A stretch of DNA of 51,298 nt from Planctomycetota bacterium (GTDB lineage Bacteria > Planctomycetota > Phycisphaerae > Phycisphaerales > SM1A02): contig JAFMML010000019.1 in assembly GCA_017859745.1 (NCBI GenBank), positions 1-51,298 of the forward strand. Reading direction: 5' to 3'. Below the pieces are notes generated by a model that saw nothing but the letters and a program-made list of their open reading frames with translations, was not told where the DNA came from and ran no database searches. Both the position numbers and the translations under genes were made by a program. Below are positions 1-8,603 of this stretch, one piece after another (the first letter of the stretch is position 1; the number at the start of each line of letters is the position of its first letter).

Positions 1-1242
1 GGCGATGGCATTCTCGACTGCCTCGACAACTGCCCAAGCACCGCCAACCCGGATCAGCTCGACTGCGACTCCGACGGCATCGGTGACGTCTGCGAGCTGG
101 ATTGCAATCTCAATGGTGTGCCCGACGACTGCGACATTCTGGATGGGACGAGTCAGGACTCCAACGACAACGGCACTCCCGACGAGTGCGAATTCAACGT
201 CCCCGGCGACTTCGACAATCTCCAAGACGCCTTGGATGCCGCCCAGGACGGATGGTTGATCGACATCGGCAACGGCGTCGTCAGTGGTTCCTACAGCATC
301 GACGGAGTGTCCGTGACGCTCGTGGGCAGCGACGATCCGTCCGACACCGTGCTCGAGGGCGGTGGTGGGGTCGTGTTCATCGTGACCGGAAGCACCGGCA
401 CTCCCACCGTGATCCGAGGCTTCACCATCACCGGTGGCGGGGGCTCATCCGGCCTGAATGGCACACTCGAGGCGGTCGTCTCGCTCGTCGACAGCAACGT
501 GGTGATCGAGGACTGCGTGCTGTCCGGCAACACCGGTGGTGCGATCCATGCGGTGGGGGGCGCTCCGACGATTCGAGATTCCTCGGTCGTGGGCAACTCG
601 ATCGCGGGCGACGGTGCGGGCATCCGACTCGAGTCGAGCGCCGCGCTGATCTCGAATGTGACGTTTGCATCCAACACGGCATCCGGATCCGGCGGGGGCA
701 TCGCCGTCAGCGGCGGATCGCCGGTGATCATGGGATGCATCTTTCAGGACAACGTGGCGACTGCCGGCGGAGGACTGGCGTGGCAAGGTGAAGGCTCGAC
801 GACGGTGGTCGATGCCCTCTTCTCGGACAACGTCGCGGCTGTCGGCGGGGCCATCTACTCGGCACATGGATCGGGCGCACTGCTTCTCGACACCGTCGGG
901 TACTGCGGCAATGGGGAGGCCGCCATCTCCGGCGACGTCGTCGAACTCGGGCCGGTGGTCGGCAGCGACGCTTGCATCGATTGCGATGGCAGCGGTGTCA
1001 TCGATGTGATCGAGATCGCACGAGGGGATCTGGTCGACGCGGATGGCGATGGGACTGTCGACCTCTGCGAGAGCTGCCTCGGGGACATCGATGGCGACGG
1101 CATGGTCGATGGCAGCGACCTCGGCATCCTCCTCTTCGAGTGGGGGGCCGGGCCCTCGGCCGCAGACCTCGACGGAGACGGTCAGGTGTCCGGCAGCGAC
1201 CTCGGCATCCTCCTCTTCGAATGGGGATTCTGTCTCGACTAG
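1..1242 (+). CDS. Secreted beta-helix protein with dockerin-like tail (5' end outside window)
   Basis: The frame is open from base 1, so the N-terminus and signal peptide lie outside the window; 413 codons remain. The first 60 residues are Asp/Cys-rich calcium-binding repeats of thrombospondin type 3 style (DSDGIGDVC, NLNGVPDDC). About residues 65-330 form a right-handed beta-helix, seen as recurring turns such as GGAIHAVGG, GGGIAVSGG and GGAIYSAHG. The last 50 residues hold two dockerin-like EF-hand repeats (DIDGDGMVDGSDLGILLFEWG and a second copy). It is a paralogue of the next gene: both run NVPGD...VTL...G through the helix start. It is probably an extracellular or cell-surface protein; no catalytic residues can be named. 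Family call is confident, function unknown. Confidence 0.85.
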   Translation, partial: GDGILDCLDNCPSTANPDQLDCDSDGIGDVCELDCNLNGVPDDCDILDGTSQDSNDNGTPDECEFNVPGDFDNLQDALDAAQDGWLIDIGNGVVSGSYSIDGVSVTLVGSDDPSDTVLEGGGGVVFIVTGSTGTPTVIRGFTITGGGGSSGLNGTLEAVVSLVDSNVVIEDCVLSGNTGGAIHAVGGAPTIRDSSVVGNSIAGDGAGIRLESSAALISNVTFASNTASGSGGGIAVSGGSPVIMGCIFQDNVATAGGGLAWQGEGSTTVVDALFSDNVAAVGGAIYSAHGSGALLLDTVGYCGNGEAAISGDVVELGPVVGSDACIDCDGSGVIDVIEIARGDLVDADGDGTVDLCESCLGDIDGDGMVDGSDLGILLFEWGAGPSAADLDGDGQVSGSDLGILLFEWGFCLD

Positions 1243-1441
1243 TTCGGGCACCCGCAGGTCGCGGAATCACGGGAATGGCGCGGCCTGGGGAATTCGCCTG
1301 AAGGCACCGGTGGCATGTTGTCAAAGTCGAAAGATGGGTAAACCTTTGGTTGTTGGTTCGAGTTCAGATGGTTGTGGTCGGCGCCGTGGCGCCGGCCAAT
1401 GGACATGACGGGTGTTCCTGGCAAGAACGGAAAGCTGGATC
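1243..1441 (+). other. Intergenic region, possible promoter
   Basis: This 199-base gap separates two paralogous beta-helix genes on the same strand. Its middle (about 1315-1375) is clearly less G+C-rich than the surroundings and holds TTGTCA at 1318-1323 followed by AT-rich sequence, which could be a promoter for the second gene, though no convincing -10 box sits at the right spacing. I see no terminator for the first gene and no small gene. Confidence 0.3.
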
Positions 1442-3817
1442 ATGAACGACGCAATCCACCACTCGCTCACGATCGCTGGTCGATGTGCCGTTGGGACGGT
1501 GGTCGCGATCGCCGCGGCCCTGCCTTCGACGGCGGCCGACTTCGAATCGTGGGCCTTCGAGTCGTCGAAGCTCCAGAGTGGGGGCACCGAGTACTCGGTC
1601 GTGGACGTGTACGCGCAATTCGCGCAGTCCAGTGTTCAGGTGGTCAACGTCTACAACACGAACATCGGCAACGCGGGCGGTTCTCCCTACGTGCAGTCGG
1701 ACTTCATCAACGGCAGTTGGCTTCCGACCCTCGTCAATCCGGCGACGGTGGCCTACGACTCGTTCGTCCTGATCGGTGGGCAACCCGGCGGGACGAACAC
1801 CACGGCGCTCGATCCGAACTTCAACCCCCAGAATGCTCCGGTTCCGCCAGCGAATGCCGGCTGGTACAACTCGAACCCACCGAATCTTCAAGGTCTGAAC
1901 GACTCCTCGACCCTGCGCACCTGGGTCGGGAGGTTCACGGTCGAGGCGACCACGCTCGGTGACCAACTGGTCTTCGATGGATCGGTCAGTTTCGGCGACT
2001 ATCCGGACGGCACACCGCAGCAGGCGACCGGAGCAGGAGTCGGCTACTTCTATCCGACCGACTGCAACGGCAACGGTGTCCCCGATTCGGACGATATTGC
2101 CAGCGGCACTGTCAGCGACTCCAACGGGAACGGCATCCCAGACGGTTGCGAGGCGGACTGCGATCTCAATGGCATTCCCGATGCCTTCGATGAGGATTCA
2201 GACGGCGACGGAGTGCCGGACGCATGTGATGGTTGCCCGACGGATCCGAACAAGACCGAACCTGGTCTGTGCGGATGCGGCGTGGCCGACACGGACACGG
2301 ACAGCGACGGGACGCCCGACTGCAATGACGGTTGCCCGACCGATCCGAACAAGACCGAACCCGGCGTGTGCGGATGCGGCGTTGCGGATACCGACAGCGA
2401 CTCGGACGGCACACCCGACTGCAACGACGGGTGTCCCAGCGATCCCAACAAGATCGCTCCCGGCACCTGCGGCTGCGGCGTAGCGGATACCGACACGGAC
2501 TCGGACGGCACGCCCGACTGCAACGACGGTTGCCCGGCCGACCCGAACAAGACCGAGCCCGGTGTGTGCGGATGCGGCGTGGCCGACACGGACACGGACG
2601 GCGACGGGGTGGCGGATTGCATCGACAACTGTCCCGACCTTTCCAATCCCAGTCAGGCAGACTGCGATCTGGATGGCATCGGCGACGTCTGCGCGATTGC
2701 CGATGGTGCCGCCGACTGCAACGACAACGGCATTCCCGACAGTTGCGACATCGCCGACGGCACATCCGCCGATGCCAACGACAACGGCGTGCCGGATTCC
2801 TGCGAAGAAGTGGTCGTGGTCAATGTCCCCGGCGACTACGCGACCATCGGCGATGCCCTCGCGGCCGTCGAGAACGGGGCCGTCATCGAGATCGAGCCCG
2901 GCACCTATCCCGGTCCGATCGAACTCGCCGGCCTGTCGGTCACCCTGCAGGGGGTCGACGGCGCCGAAGTGATTCTCGATGGTGCGGGACTCGATGGGCC
3001 GGTGGTCACGGTGCTCGCCCCCGACGGAGTAGCCGGCGGATCGCTTGTGGTGTTCAAGCACATCGTGGTCCGCGGTGGATCGATCGGCACGGTCGTCGAT
3101 GGCGTCGAGGGTCCCATCGGTGGCGGCATCGCCATGGTGAATGCTTCGCTGCGACTGGAAGACTGCGTCGTCGAGAGCAACAGCGCCGGCTCCGGCGGCG
3201 CAATCGGCGCGGTGGCCTCGACGCTCGTGCTGTTGGACTCGCAGGTGCGCGACAACGTCGCGACCAACGATGGCGGCGCCTTGTTCGCCAAGGACAGCGA
3301 TGTCGCGGTCGAGAACACCACCCTCTCCGGCAACATTGCGGGAGATCGAGGGGGTGCGATCGGGGCCGTGGGGGGCGAGCTGCTGATCGAGATCTGCGTG
3401 TTCGAGTCGAACACCGCGTCGGCCGAGGGCGGTGCAATCGCCTGGTCGGGCGGCGGCTTCGGTGCTTCGATCCTCGACTCCGAGATCCGCCTGAACAGCG
3501 GCTCCATCGGCGGCGGCATCTGGATCGGCGAAGATGCGTCGACGCTCGAGATCGGGGACTCCGTCGTCTGCGACAACGAGCCGAACGAGATCGAGGGCGG
3601 GTTCACCGACCTTGGTGGCAACGAGATCTGCGGGGCCTGTCTCGGCGACCTGAATGCCGACGGCCAGGTCGATGGCGCCGATCTGGCTGCGATCCTCGGA
3701 TCGTGGGGTGTCTGCGGTGGCGGGGACTGCGCCGTTGCGGATGTCAACGGGGACGGGACCGTCGATGGTGCCGATCTTGCCGCGGTGCTCGGCAACTGGG
3801 GCGTGTGCGCGCCTTGA
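1442..3817 (+). CDS. Secreted beta-helix protein with thrombospondin type 3 repeats and dockerin-like tail
   Basis: 791 residues. The ATG at 1442 is preferred over a GTG at 1412 because GGAAAG lies 7-8 nt upstream and the protein then starts with a signal peptide (MNDAIHH, hydrophobic core to about residue 30, cut near ALPSTAA). Residues 30-195 form an unrecognised N-terminal domain; 200-460 are Asp/Cys-rich thrombospondin type 3-like repeats, including four near-identical 33-residue units; 465-730 are a right-handed beta-helix (repeated GGAIGAV, GGALFAK, GGGIWIG); the last 60 residues carry two dockerin-like repeats ending W-G-V-C-A-P. Likely extracellular and calcium-binding. A strong intrinsic terminator follows. 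Ligand and role cannot be told from the sequence. Confidence 0.88.
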   Translation: MNDAIHHSLTIAGRCAVGTVVAIAAALPSTAADFESWAFESSKLQSGGTEYSVVDVYAQFAQSSVQVVNVYNTNIGNAGGSPYVQSDFINGSWLPTLVNPATVAYDSFVLIGGQPGGTNTTALDPNFNPQNAPVPPANAGWYNSNPPNLQGLNDSSTLRTWVGRFTVEATTLGDQLVFDGSVSFGDYPDGTPQQATGAGVGYFYPTDCNGNGVPDSDDIASGTVSDSNGNGIPDGCEADCDLNGIPDAFDEDSDGDGVPDACDGCPTDPNKTEPGLCGCGVADTDTDSDGTPDCNDGCPTDPNKTEPGVCGCGVADTDSDSDGTPDCNDGCPSDPNKIAPGTCGCGVADTDTDSDGTPDCNDGCPADPNKTEPGVCGCGVADTDTDGDGVADCIDNCPDLSNPSQADCDLDGIGDVCAIADGAADCNDNGIPDSCDIADGTSADANDNGVPDSCEEVVVVNVPGDYATIGDALAAVENGAVIEIEPGTYPGPIELAGLSVTLQGVDGAEVILDGAGLDGPVVTVLAPDGVAGGSLVVFKHIVVRGGSIGTVVDGVEGPIGGGIAMVNASLRLEDCVVESNSAGSGGAIGAVASTLVLLDSQVRDNVATNDGGALFAKDSDVAVENTTLSGNIAGDRGGAIGAVGGELLIEICVFESNTASAEGGAIAWSGGGFGASILDSEIRLNSGSIGGGIWIGEDASTLEIGDSVVCDNEPNEIEGGFTDLGGNEICGACLGDLNADGQVDGADLAAILGSWGVCGGGDCAVADVNGDGTVDGADLAAVLGNWGVCAP
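2228..2623 (+). repeat. Four tandem 99-bp repeats inside the beta-helix gene
   Basis: Units start at 2228, 2327, 2426 and 2525, each exactly 99 bp (33 codons). Each encodes DGCP-x-DPNK-x(2)-PG-x-CGCGVADTD followed by an Asp-rich stretch. The first, second and fourth are almost identical at DNA level; the third is the most diverged in its front half (SDPNKIAPGTC), and the fourth diverges at its end. The unit keeps frame, so unit number can change without breaking the gene. Confidence 0.9.
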
Positions 3818-3863
3818 CGGTCCACGCGGTGGCCCATGACGGTGGGCCGACTCGATACCCTTG

Positions 3864-3895
3864 CGACCCCCGGATGTCCGGGGGTCGTTCTTGTT
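3864..3895 (+). terminator. Rho-independent terminator after the beta-helix gene
   Basis: A perfect 10-bp stem (CGACCCCCGG at 3864-3873 pairing with CCGGGGGTCG at 3878-3887) closes on an ATGT loop and is followed by TTCTTGTT. It begins 46 bases after the stop codon at 3817. It also argues against any start codon for the next gene inside this hairpin. Confidence 0.88.
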
Positions 3896-3935
3896 CATCG
3901 AGCGACTTCAGCCTGCGAGATCGAGGAGAGCTTCA

Positions 3936-4697
3936 GTGACTGGACCAGTGATCGGCGTGCTTGCCGCCATGGACGAGGAGGTCCGCCGCCTGCGCGAGGG
4001 GCTCTCCGACGCCCGCATCCAGCGGACCGGTCGTCGCGACTACCTGCAAGGCACCATCGCAGGTCATCCGGTGGTCGTGGCCTTCTCGCGGTGGGGAAAG
4101 TCCGCCGCGGCCTCGACGACCACCACGATGATCGAGCGGTTCGGCGCCGATCGCGTGATCTTCACCGGCGTGGCGGGGGCCGCCGACCCGGCGCTTGGGA
4201 TCGGCGATGTCGTCGTCGCCTCGTCGCTCGTACATCACGATCTCGACGCGCGACCGATCATCGGCCGCTTCGAAGTGCCGTTGCTCGACATCGTCGAGAT
4301 TCCGACCGATCCCGAACTTCAGCGTCTTGCCCGGGAGGCGGGCGAAGCGGTGCTGTTGCAGGATCTCGCCACGATGATCGGGGCGGAGGAGCGGGAGCGC
4401 TTCGGCATCGACTCCCCACGGGTCCATTCGGGGCTGGTGGGAAGTGGTGATCGGTTCATGGCCGACGCCGCCGAGATCGCGGCGCTGCGGAACGATCTCC
4501 CAGGTCTGCTTGCGGTCGAGATGGAGGGAGCCGCGGTGGCGCAGGTCTGCTACGAACACGACGTCCCCATGGCGGTGCTTCGCACGATCTCCGATCGTGC
4601 CGACCACGCGGCACCGATCGACTTCAAGGGATTCGTCGAGGACGTCGCCAGCCGCTATGCGGAGCGCCTGATCCATCGAATGCTGGAACGCATCTGA
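3936..4697 (+). CDS. mtnN: 5'-methylthioadenosine/S-adenosylhomocysteine nucleosidase
   Basis: Cytosolic enzyme that cleaves methylthioadenosine and S-adenosylhomocysteine to adenine plus the thioribose product, recycling by-products of polyamine synthesis and methylation. The GTG at 3936 has GAGGAG directly upstream and gives 253 residues, close to the usual 230-250; an upstream in-frame ATG lies at the edge of the preceding terminator and is rejected. Diagnostic parts: N-terminal IGVLAAMDEE with Glu14, the GVAGAAD ribose loop near 78-84, VEMEGAA with the substrate-binding Glu197, and ISDRAD with the catalytic Asp220. It converges with the aminopeptidase gene on the opposite strand. A futalosine-hydrolase-like specificity cannot be excluded, but the residues fit MtnN. 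Confidence 0.85.
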   Translation: MTGPVIGVLAAMDEEVRRLREGLSDARIQRTGRRDYLQGTIAGHPVVVAFSRWGKSAAASTTTTMIERFGADRVIFTGVAGAADPALGIGDVVVASSLVHHDLDARPIIGRFEVPLLDIVEIPTDPELQRLAREAGEAVLLQDLATMIGAEERERFGIDSPRVHSGLVGSGDRFMADAAEIAALRNDLPGLLAVEMEGAAVAQVCYEHDVPMAVLRTISDRADHAAPIDFKGFVEDVASRYAERLIHRMLERI

Positions 4698-4742
4698 ATC
4701 GGTGCCGCATCCGTCGTCGTCACATCTGCCGGGTTGCGGGGA

Positions 4743-5870
4743 TCAGGCCCCGAGTCGATCGGGATTGAGCGGCTCGAGCTCGGGCGGGACGAAGATTCCG
4801 TCGCGGCGAACCACCTTCCCGTCGAAGTGGATCTCGCCGCCGCCGAACTCGGGACGCTGGATCGTGACGAGGTCCCAGTGGATCTCCGAGCGGTTGCCGT
4901 TGTCGGCGTCGTCGTAGGCTCGTCCCGGAGTGAAGTGGAAGCTGCCGGCGATCTTCTCGTCGAACAGGATGTCCCGCATCGGCCGAAGGATTCTCGGGTT
5001 GAACCCGATCGCGAACTCGCCGACGAATCGCGCTCCCTCGTCGGTGTCGAGGATCTCCTCGATCGCGGCGGTGCCGGCTCCGCCCGCGCTCGCTTCGACG
5101 ACTCGGCCGCTCCTGAAGACGAGTCGCACGTCGTCGAACGCCTTGCCGTTGTAGACCGTCGGTGCGTTGCAGTGCAGCACGCCCTCGACCGAGTCCCTCA
5201 CCGGGGCGGTGAAGCACTCGCCGTCGGGGATGTTGTGCTCGCCGGTGCAACTGCGAACGGGGATTCCCCGGATCGAGAACGACAGGTCGGTGTCGCCGGG
5301 GCCGACGATGCGGACCCGGTCCGTGGCCTCCATCAGATCCGCAAGCGGCCGAGCGGCCTCGGCCATGCGCGCGTAGTCCAGCGTGCACACCGCGAAGTAG
5401 AAGGACTCGAACTCGCGGGTGGACATGCCGGCAAGTTGGGCCATGCCGGGATTCGGCCACCGCAGAACCACCCATCGGGTGTGGTTCACCCGCTGCTCGA
5501 AGTGGACCGGCGTCAGGTAGTCCCGGCCCCAGGCCTTCTGCTCGTCCGCGGACAGGCCCGCGAGTTCGGAGATGTTGCTGCTGCCTCGGATGCCGACGTA
5601 GCAGTCCATCTTCTCCATGCGATGTCGGTCGCACTCGGCCCAGCATGCCAGTGCCGCCGGATCGGCGCCGCCGACGATCGCCGGCATGAGTCGGCTCGAC
5701 CGCAGCGCGAGATGGGCGTGGCCGCCTTCCGCGCGAATCGCATCGATGAGGGACTCGAGCATCGGTTCGGGCGTGTCCCACGCCTCGATGAGGACGTGCT
5801 CGCCCGCCTTGACGCGGGTCGAATGGCGGGCGAGGAGCGAGGCGAGATCTTCGTGGCGGGTGTTGCTCAT
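4743..5870 (-). CDS. M29 family aminopeptidase (AmpS-like)
   Basis: 375 residues, about 10 % shorter than the typical 410 of thermophilic aminopeptidases AmpS/AmpT. The family uses two metal ions to remove N-terminal residues from peptides in the cytosol. The metal-binding set appears complete: Glu285 (GEFAIG), Glu305 (DEKIAGS), His312 (FHFTPG), His331 and Asp333 (IHWD). The family motif GEHNIPDGE is present as well. There is no signal peptide. No Shine-Dalgarno sequence precedes the ATG; the CACAAT box six bases before it could be a -10 of a leaderless transcript, but this is weak. Convergent with mtnN. Confidence 0.85.
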   Translation of the reverse strand: MSNTRHEDLASLLARHSTRVKAGEHVLIEAWDTPEPMLESLIDAIRAEGGHAHLALRSSRLMPAIVGGADPAALACWAECDRHRMEKMDCYVGIRGSSNISELAGLSADEQKAWGRDYLTPVHFEQRVNHTRWVVLRWPNPGMAQLAGMSTREFESFYFAVCTLDYARMAEAARPLADLMEATDRVRIVGPGDTDLSFSIRGIPVRSCTGEHNIPDGECFTAPVRDSVEGVLHCNAPTVYNGKAFDDVRLVFRSGRVVEASAGGAGTAAIEEILDTDEGARFVGEFAIGFNPRILRPMRDILFDEKIAGSFHFTPGRAYDDADNGNRSEIHWDLVTIQRPEFGGGEIHFDGKVVRRDGIFVPPELEPLNPDRLGA

Positions 5871-5976
5871 GGCGGCATTGTGGCATGAAGCCGCGGACCC
5901 GACAGGGGTCGCGATGGCCGGGCACCCGGGACTGCGAGGTGGGCGAGTGCCGACGAGATCGGGAGCGGTCCATGGA

Positions 5977-6005
5977 GAACGCCCCCCGCGGGGCGGGGGG
6001 CGTTC
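5977..6005 (-). terminator. Strong hairpin downstream of the PepSY gene
   Basis: A perfect 11-bp stem (GAACGCCCCCC at 5977-5987, GGGGGGCGTTC at 5995-6005) with a 7-base loop starts 47 bases after the stop of the minus-strand PepSY gene. There is no T-run on either side, so it may work with Rho or as a 3' stabiliser rather than as a classic intrinsic terminator. Confidence 0.6.
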
Positions 6006-6052
6006 GAGTCCCGACCGATGATTCGGCCGGGGTCAGGGGCGAAGGTGCCGGG

Positions 6053-7195
6053 TCAGTTCCACGCGATCAGCAGCGTGCCCAGTTCGACGCCTCCCGGGAC
6101 CATGTCGCCGTCGAGGTCGTACCCGGGGTTCAGGGTGCCCCAGACCGAGAGCAGCTCGGCGAGGTCGCCGGCATTCACGAGTCCGTTGGCGTCGTAGTCG
6201 CAGGGATGGAAGTTGACTCCGGCGTGGGAGGCGGCGGGATCCTTGCCGAAGGCGTCGACGAGGACGTCGATCTCGAAGCCCATCGAGTTGACCAGCTCGA
6301 CTTCGTAGAAGACGCCGAGGTCCTCGGCCTTCAGAGAGATCTCGTGGACGCCGATCGCATCCGGTTGGGCGACGAGGGCCTCGGCCATCGCGCCGGCGAA
6401 GGTCGTGGTGATGGTGCCCAGCACGTCGATCACCGGCTGCAATCGAGCCAGCTGCGTGCCGGACGGGGTGTAGGAGATCGTTTCGATCATCTCCAGGGTC
6501 GTGGCGTCGAAGATGGTCTGGACCAGCATGCCGTTCTTGGCGTCCCACTGGAGGACTTCGACGACCGTGGCGACGTTGTCGTCGCCGCCGGCCTCGTCCT
6601 CGCCCTTCGCCTCGAGGACCGGAAGGCCGTTGAGGACCACCGCCGCGTCGATGCCCGCAAGCAGCTGATCGGGTGGCAGCACATCGTCGTCCTCGCCCTC
6701 GTCGCCGTGCTCGTTGACGACGGCTCCGGTGGCGGCGTCGACGTAGATCCTGGTCTCGTCGGAGTACTCGATCTGATAGGCGAGGATCCCGGCTTCGAAG
6801 TCGAGCTGGCTCTTCCAGGCGATCGCACCTTCGTCCACCAGTTCACCGGCGATCGCCAGTGCATCGACGAAGTCGATCTGGATCGCCTCCGGATCTCCGA
6901 AGATCGCCTCGTACACCGGAAGCTCCTCGGGATCGATCGGATCGATCTCGATGCCCAGCACCTTGCCGGTGAAGGCGTCGATCTCGATCTGCTCCTCGTC
7001 GACGAGATCCGCGTTCACGAAGCTCGCCTTCCAGAACGCGTCGTCATCGACGTCGCGAAGGTCGATCTGGACCAGAGTTCGATCCGGCGACATCTCGCGA
7101 GCGATCCCGATGGCGTCTTCCATGGGCACGGTCTGGCCCACGGCGATGGCGGGCGTGCCGAGAAGTGCGAGAACGGTGAATCTGAGACGGTTCAT
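6053..7195 (-). CDS. Secreted PepSY-domain protein with dockerin-like tail
   Basis: 380 residues, with a signal peptide at 1-20 (MNRLRF, hydrophobic stretch, cut near AVGQT) and GGAGAG upstream of the ATG. Residues 22-100 and 115-185 read as two PepSY-type units (IEIDAFTGKVLGIE; RIYVDAATGAVVNE). PepSY domains occur in propeptides and inhibitors of secreted peptidases. The protein is strongly acidic. The last 50 residues are a dockerin-like pair (YDANGLVNAGDLAELLSVWG and a degenerate second copy ending LIAWN). The gene is divergent from the sigma/CHAT/subtilase unit, and its tail resembles that of the subtilase, so it could inhibit or partner that protease; this is inference. Confidence 0.8.
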   Translation of the reverse strand: MNRLRFTVLALLGTPAIAVGQTVPMEDAIGIAREMSPDRTLVQIDLRDVDDDAFWKASFVNADLVDEEQIEIDAFTGKVLGIEIDPIDPEELPVYEAIFGDPEAIQIDFVDALAIAGELVDEGAIAWKSQLDFEAGILAYQIEYSDETRIYVDAATGAVVNEHGDEGEDDDVLPPDQLLAGIDAAVVLNGLPVLEAKGEDEAGGDDNVATVVEVLQWDAKNGMLVQTIFDATTLEMIETISYTPSGTQLARLQPVIDVLGTITTTFAGAMAEALVAQPDAIGVHEISLKAEDLGVFYEVELVNSMGFEIDVLVDAFGKDPAASHAGVNFHPCDYDANGLVNAGDLAELLSVWGTLNPGYDLDGDMVPGGVELGTLLIAWN

Positions 7196-7273
7196 GCGGG
7201 CTCTCCAATCAAATGGGGATTCGACTCCCTGACAAAGGACCAGAGCCGCGGCCGGGGTTGCGGATACGACCGA

Positions 7274-7279
7274 TACACT
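7274..7279 (+). promoter_or_regulatory. Possible -10 box before the sigma factor gene
   Basis: TACACT lies 17 bases before the proposed ATG at 7297, in the 101-base divergent gap between the PepSY gene and the sigma gene. It matches the TAnnnT boxes seen before other genes here. No clear -35 box is visible at 17-base spacing. Confidence 0.3.
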
Positions 7280-7296
7280 CGAATGACGATCTTTCG

Positions 7297-7875
7297 ATGC
7301 CCGACGACGCCCGAACGCTGATCGATCGCTGCCTTCATGGCGAAGCCGACGCCTGGCGTCGCTTCGTGGAGAAGTACACCCGGCTCGTCTGGAGCATCGT
7401 TCGGCAGCACCGCCTCGACGAGGCCGACGCCGAGGATGTGCATCAGGCGGTCTTTGCGATCGCGGTCTCCCGTCTGCACCGCCTTCGAGACGCGGAGCAG
7501 ATCGCCGGATGGCTTGCCACCACCACCCGTCGCGAGTGCTGGCGGGTCATGCGTCGTCGCCGTGCGGTCGTCTCGGCCGGGGGCGAGTCCATGACCGAGG
7601 TGCCTGCGAGCGACGCCACCCCCGAGGACGCCCGCGTCTCGATCGAGGAGCGTCAGATCGTTCGAGAAGGCCTCGAGGAGCTCGGCGGCCGCTGCCAGGA
7701 GCTGCTGGAGGCGCTCTTCTCGGCGCCCGGAGAACCCTCCTATCCGCAGATCTCGGCCCGTTTGGGAATGCCGGTGGGAAGCATCGGACCGACGCGGGCG
7801 AGGTGCCTGCGGCGACTGTCGGAGATTCTCGAACGTCGCGGTATCCATGGCGGCGGCCGCGACTCGTCTTCCTGA
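7297..7875 (+). CDS. ECF-like sigma-70 family RNA polymerase sigma factor
   Basis: 192 residues from the ATG at 7297 (MPDDARTL); upstream in-frame codons would add an unlikely Pro/Arg-rich leader. Region 2 spans about residues 5-80 (FVEKYTRLVWSIVRQHRLDEADAEDV, then WLATTTRRECWRVMRRRR) and binds core polymerase and the -10 box. Region 4 spans about 128-182 with a helix-turn-helix (YPQISARLGMPVGSIGPTRAR) for -35 recognition. No region 1.1 or 3, hence ECF type. It is the first gene of a unit with a 225-residue protein, a TPR-CHAT protease and a subtilase, so it probably controls this unit or its targets. No membrane anti-sigma factor lies next to it, which is unusual for ECF factors. Confidence 0.88.
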   Translation: MPDDARTLIDRCLHGEADAWRRFVEKYTRLVWSIVRQHRLDEADAEDVHQAVFAIAVSRLHRLRDAEQIAGWLATTTRRECWRVMRRRRAVVSAGGESMTEVPASDATPEDARVSIEERQIVREGLEELGGRCQELLEALFSAPGEPSYPQISARLGMPVGSIGPTRARCLRRLSEILERRGIHGGGRDSSS

Positions 7876-7925
7876 GCAACCGTTCGACTCGCCCGCCTGC
7901 GGGCGTCCCTTCGAGGAGTCCCTTC

Positions 7926-8603
7926 GTGAGCAACGAGCACCCCGGCGACGAATCTCGACCGTCCTCGGACGGCGCTCGACTGGAGTCGCTCGTGGACGAG
8001 GCCCTGGCAGGCGACCTCGTCTCGTTCGACGCGTCCGCCGACGAGCAGCGGTTCATGCGGACGGTGCGTCTCGTGCGGGACGCCGTCGCTGCGGACGCCG
8101 GCGAGGTCGAGGACCCGTCCCGAGCACGAGCCGTCGCTCGCGCTGTCGAACTCGCCGAGATGCTTCCCGCTCCGACAGGGCCGGATCTGCGCGAGCGCGT
8201 CGCCGCGTGGTGGTCGAGGATGCGGGCGATCGTCGCCGAATGCACCTACGAGGAGACCGGCCGCCTCGCCGCTGCGGGTCTGCGTGGAGGGGCATCGCGG
8301 CAGGCGTCCTACCTGGTCGAGGACGGGCCGTCGGCGTGCGAGATCGATCTCGAGATCGGGATGAGCGACGACGCCGGCTTCTGCCGGCTGCACGGTCAGG
8401 TCCATGCACTCGACGAGTCGATCGAGATGTTCGGGGCCGCGATCGCGGCGGTGTCCGGCGACGAACCGGACGATCCTTCGGCGGTGGGCATCGTCGACGA
8501 CGAAGGCTTCTTCGAACTGACGGTCGCTGCGGGACGCTACGACCTGGCGATCTCGATCGGCGTCGGGCCGGCGGCGCTGGTGCCCGATCTCGAGGTGCCG
8601 TGA
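7926..8603 (+). CDS. Soluble 225-residue protein between sigma factor and CHAT protease
   Basis: The GTG at 7926 has GAGGAG seven bases upstream. The protein has no signal peptide and no membrane segment. Residues 15-95 look helical and are rich in Ala, Arg and Asp; residues 140-225 look like a beta-sandwich of the carboxypeptidase-regulatory type (LHGQVHALDE ... DDEGFFELTVAAGRYDLAI). I do not recognise a named family. Its stop codon overlaps the start of the CHAT gene (GTGA), so the two are translationally coupled. By position it is a candidate partner or inhibitor of the sigma factor, or a substrate of the CHAT protease, in analogy to Csx30; the sequence itself shows no such similarity that I can see. 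Confidence 0.75.
   Translation: MSNEHPGDESRPSSDGARLESLVDEALAGDLVSFDASADEQRFMRTVRLVRDAVAADAGEVEDPSRARAVARAVELAEMLPAPTGPDLRERVAAWWSRMRAIVAECTYEETGRLAAAGLRGGASRQASYLVEDGPSACEIDLEIGMSDDAGFCRLHGQVHALDESIEMFGAAIAAVSGDEPDDPSAVGIVDDEGFFELTVAAGRYDLAISIGVGPAALVPDLEVP

Noticed and set aside
2228-2623. CRISPR-like regular repeats
   Set aside because: The 99-bp units have no spacer/repeat alternation; they are in-frame coding repeats with Cys/Asp pattern.
3861-3935. Upstream ATG for mtnN at 3861
   Set aside because: It lies at the edge of a strong terminator hairpin and adds 25 residues foreign to the family; GTG at 3936 has a fine Shine-Dalgarno.
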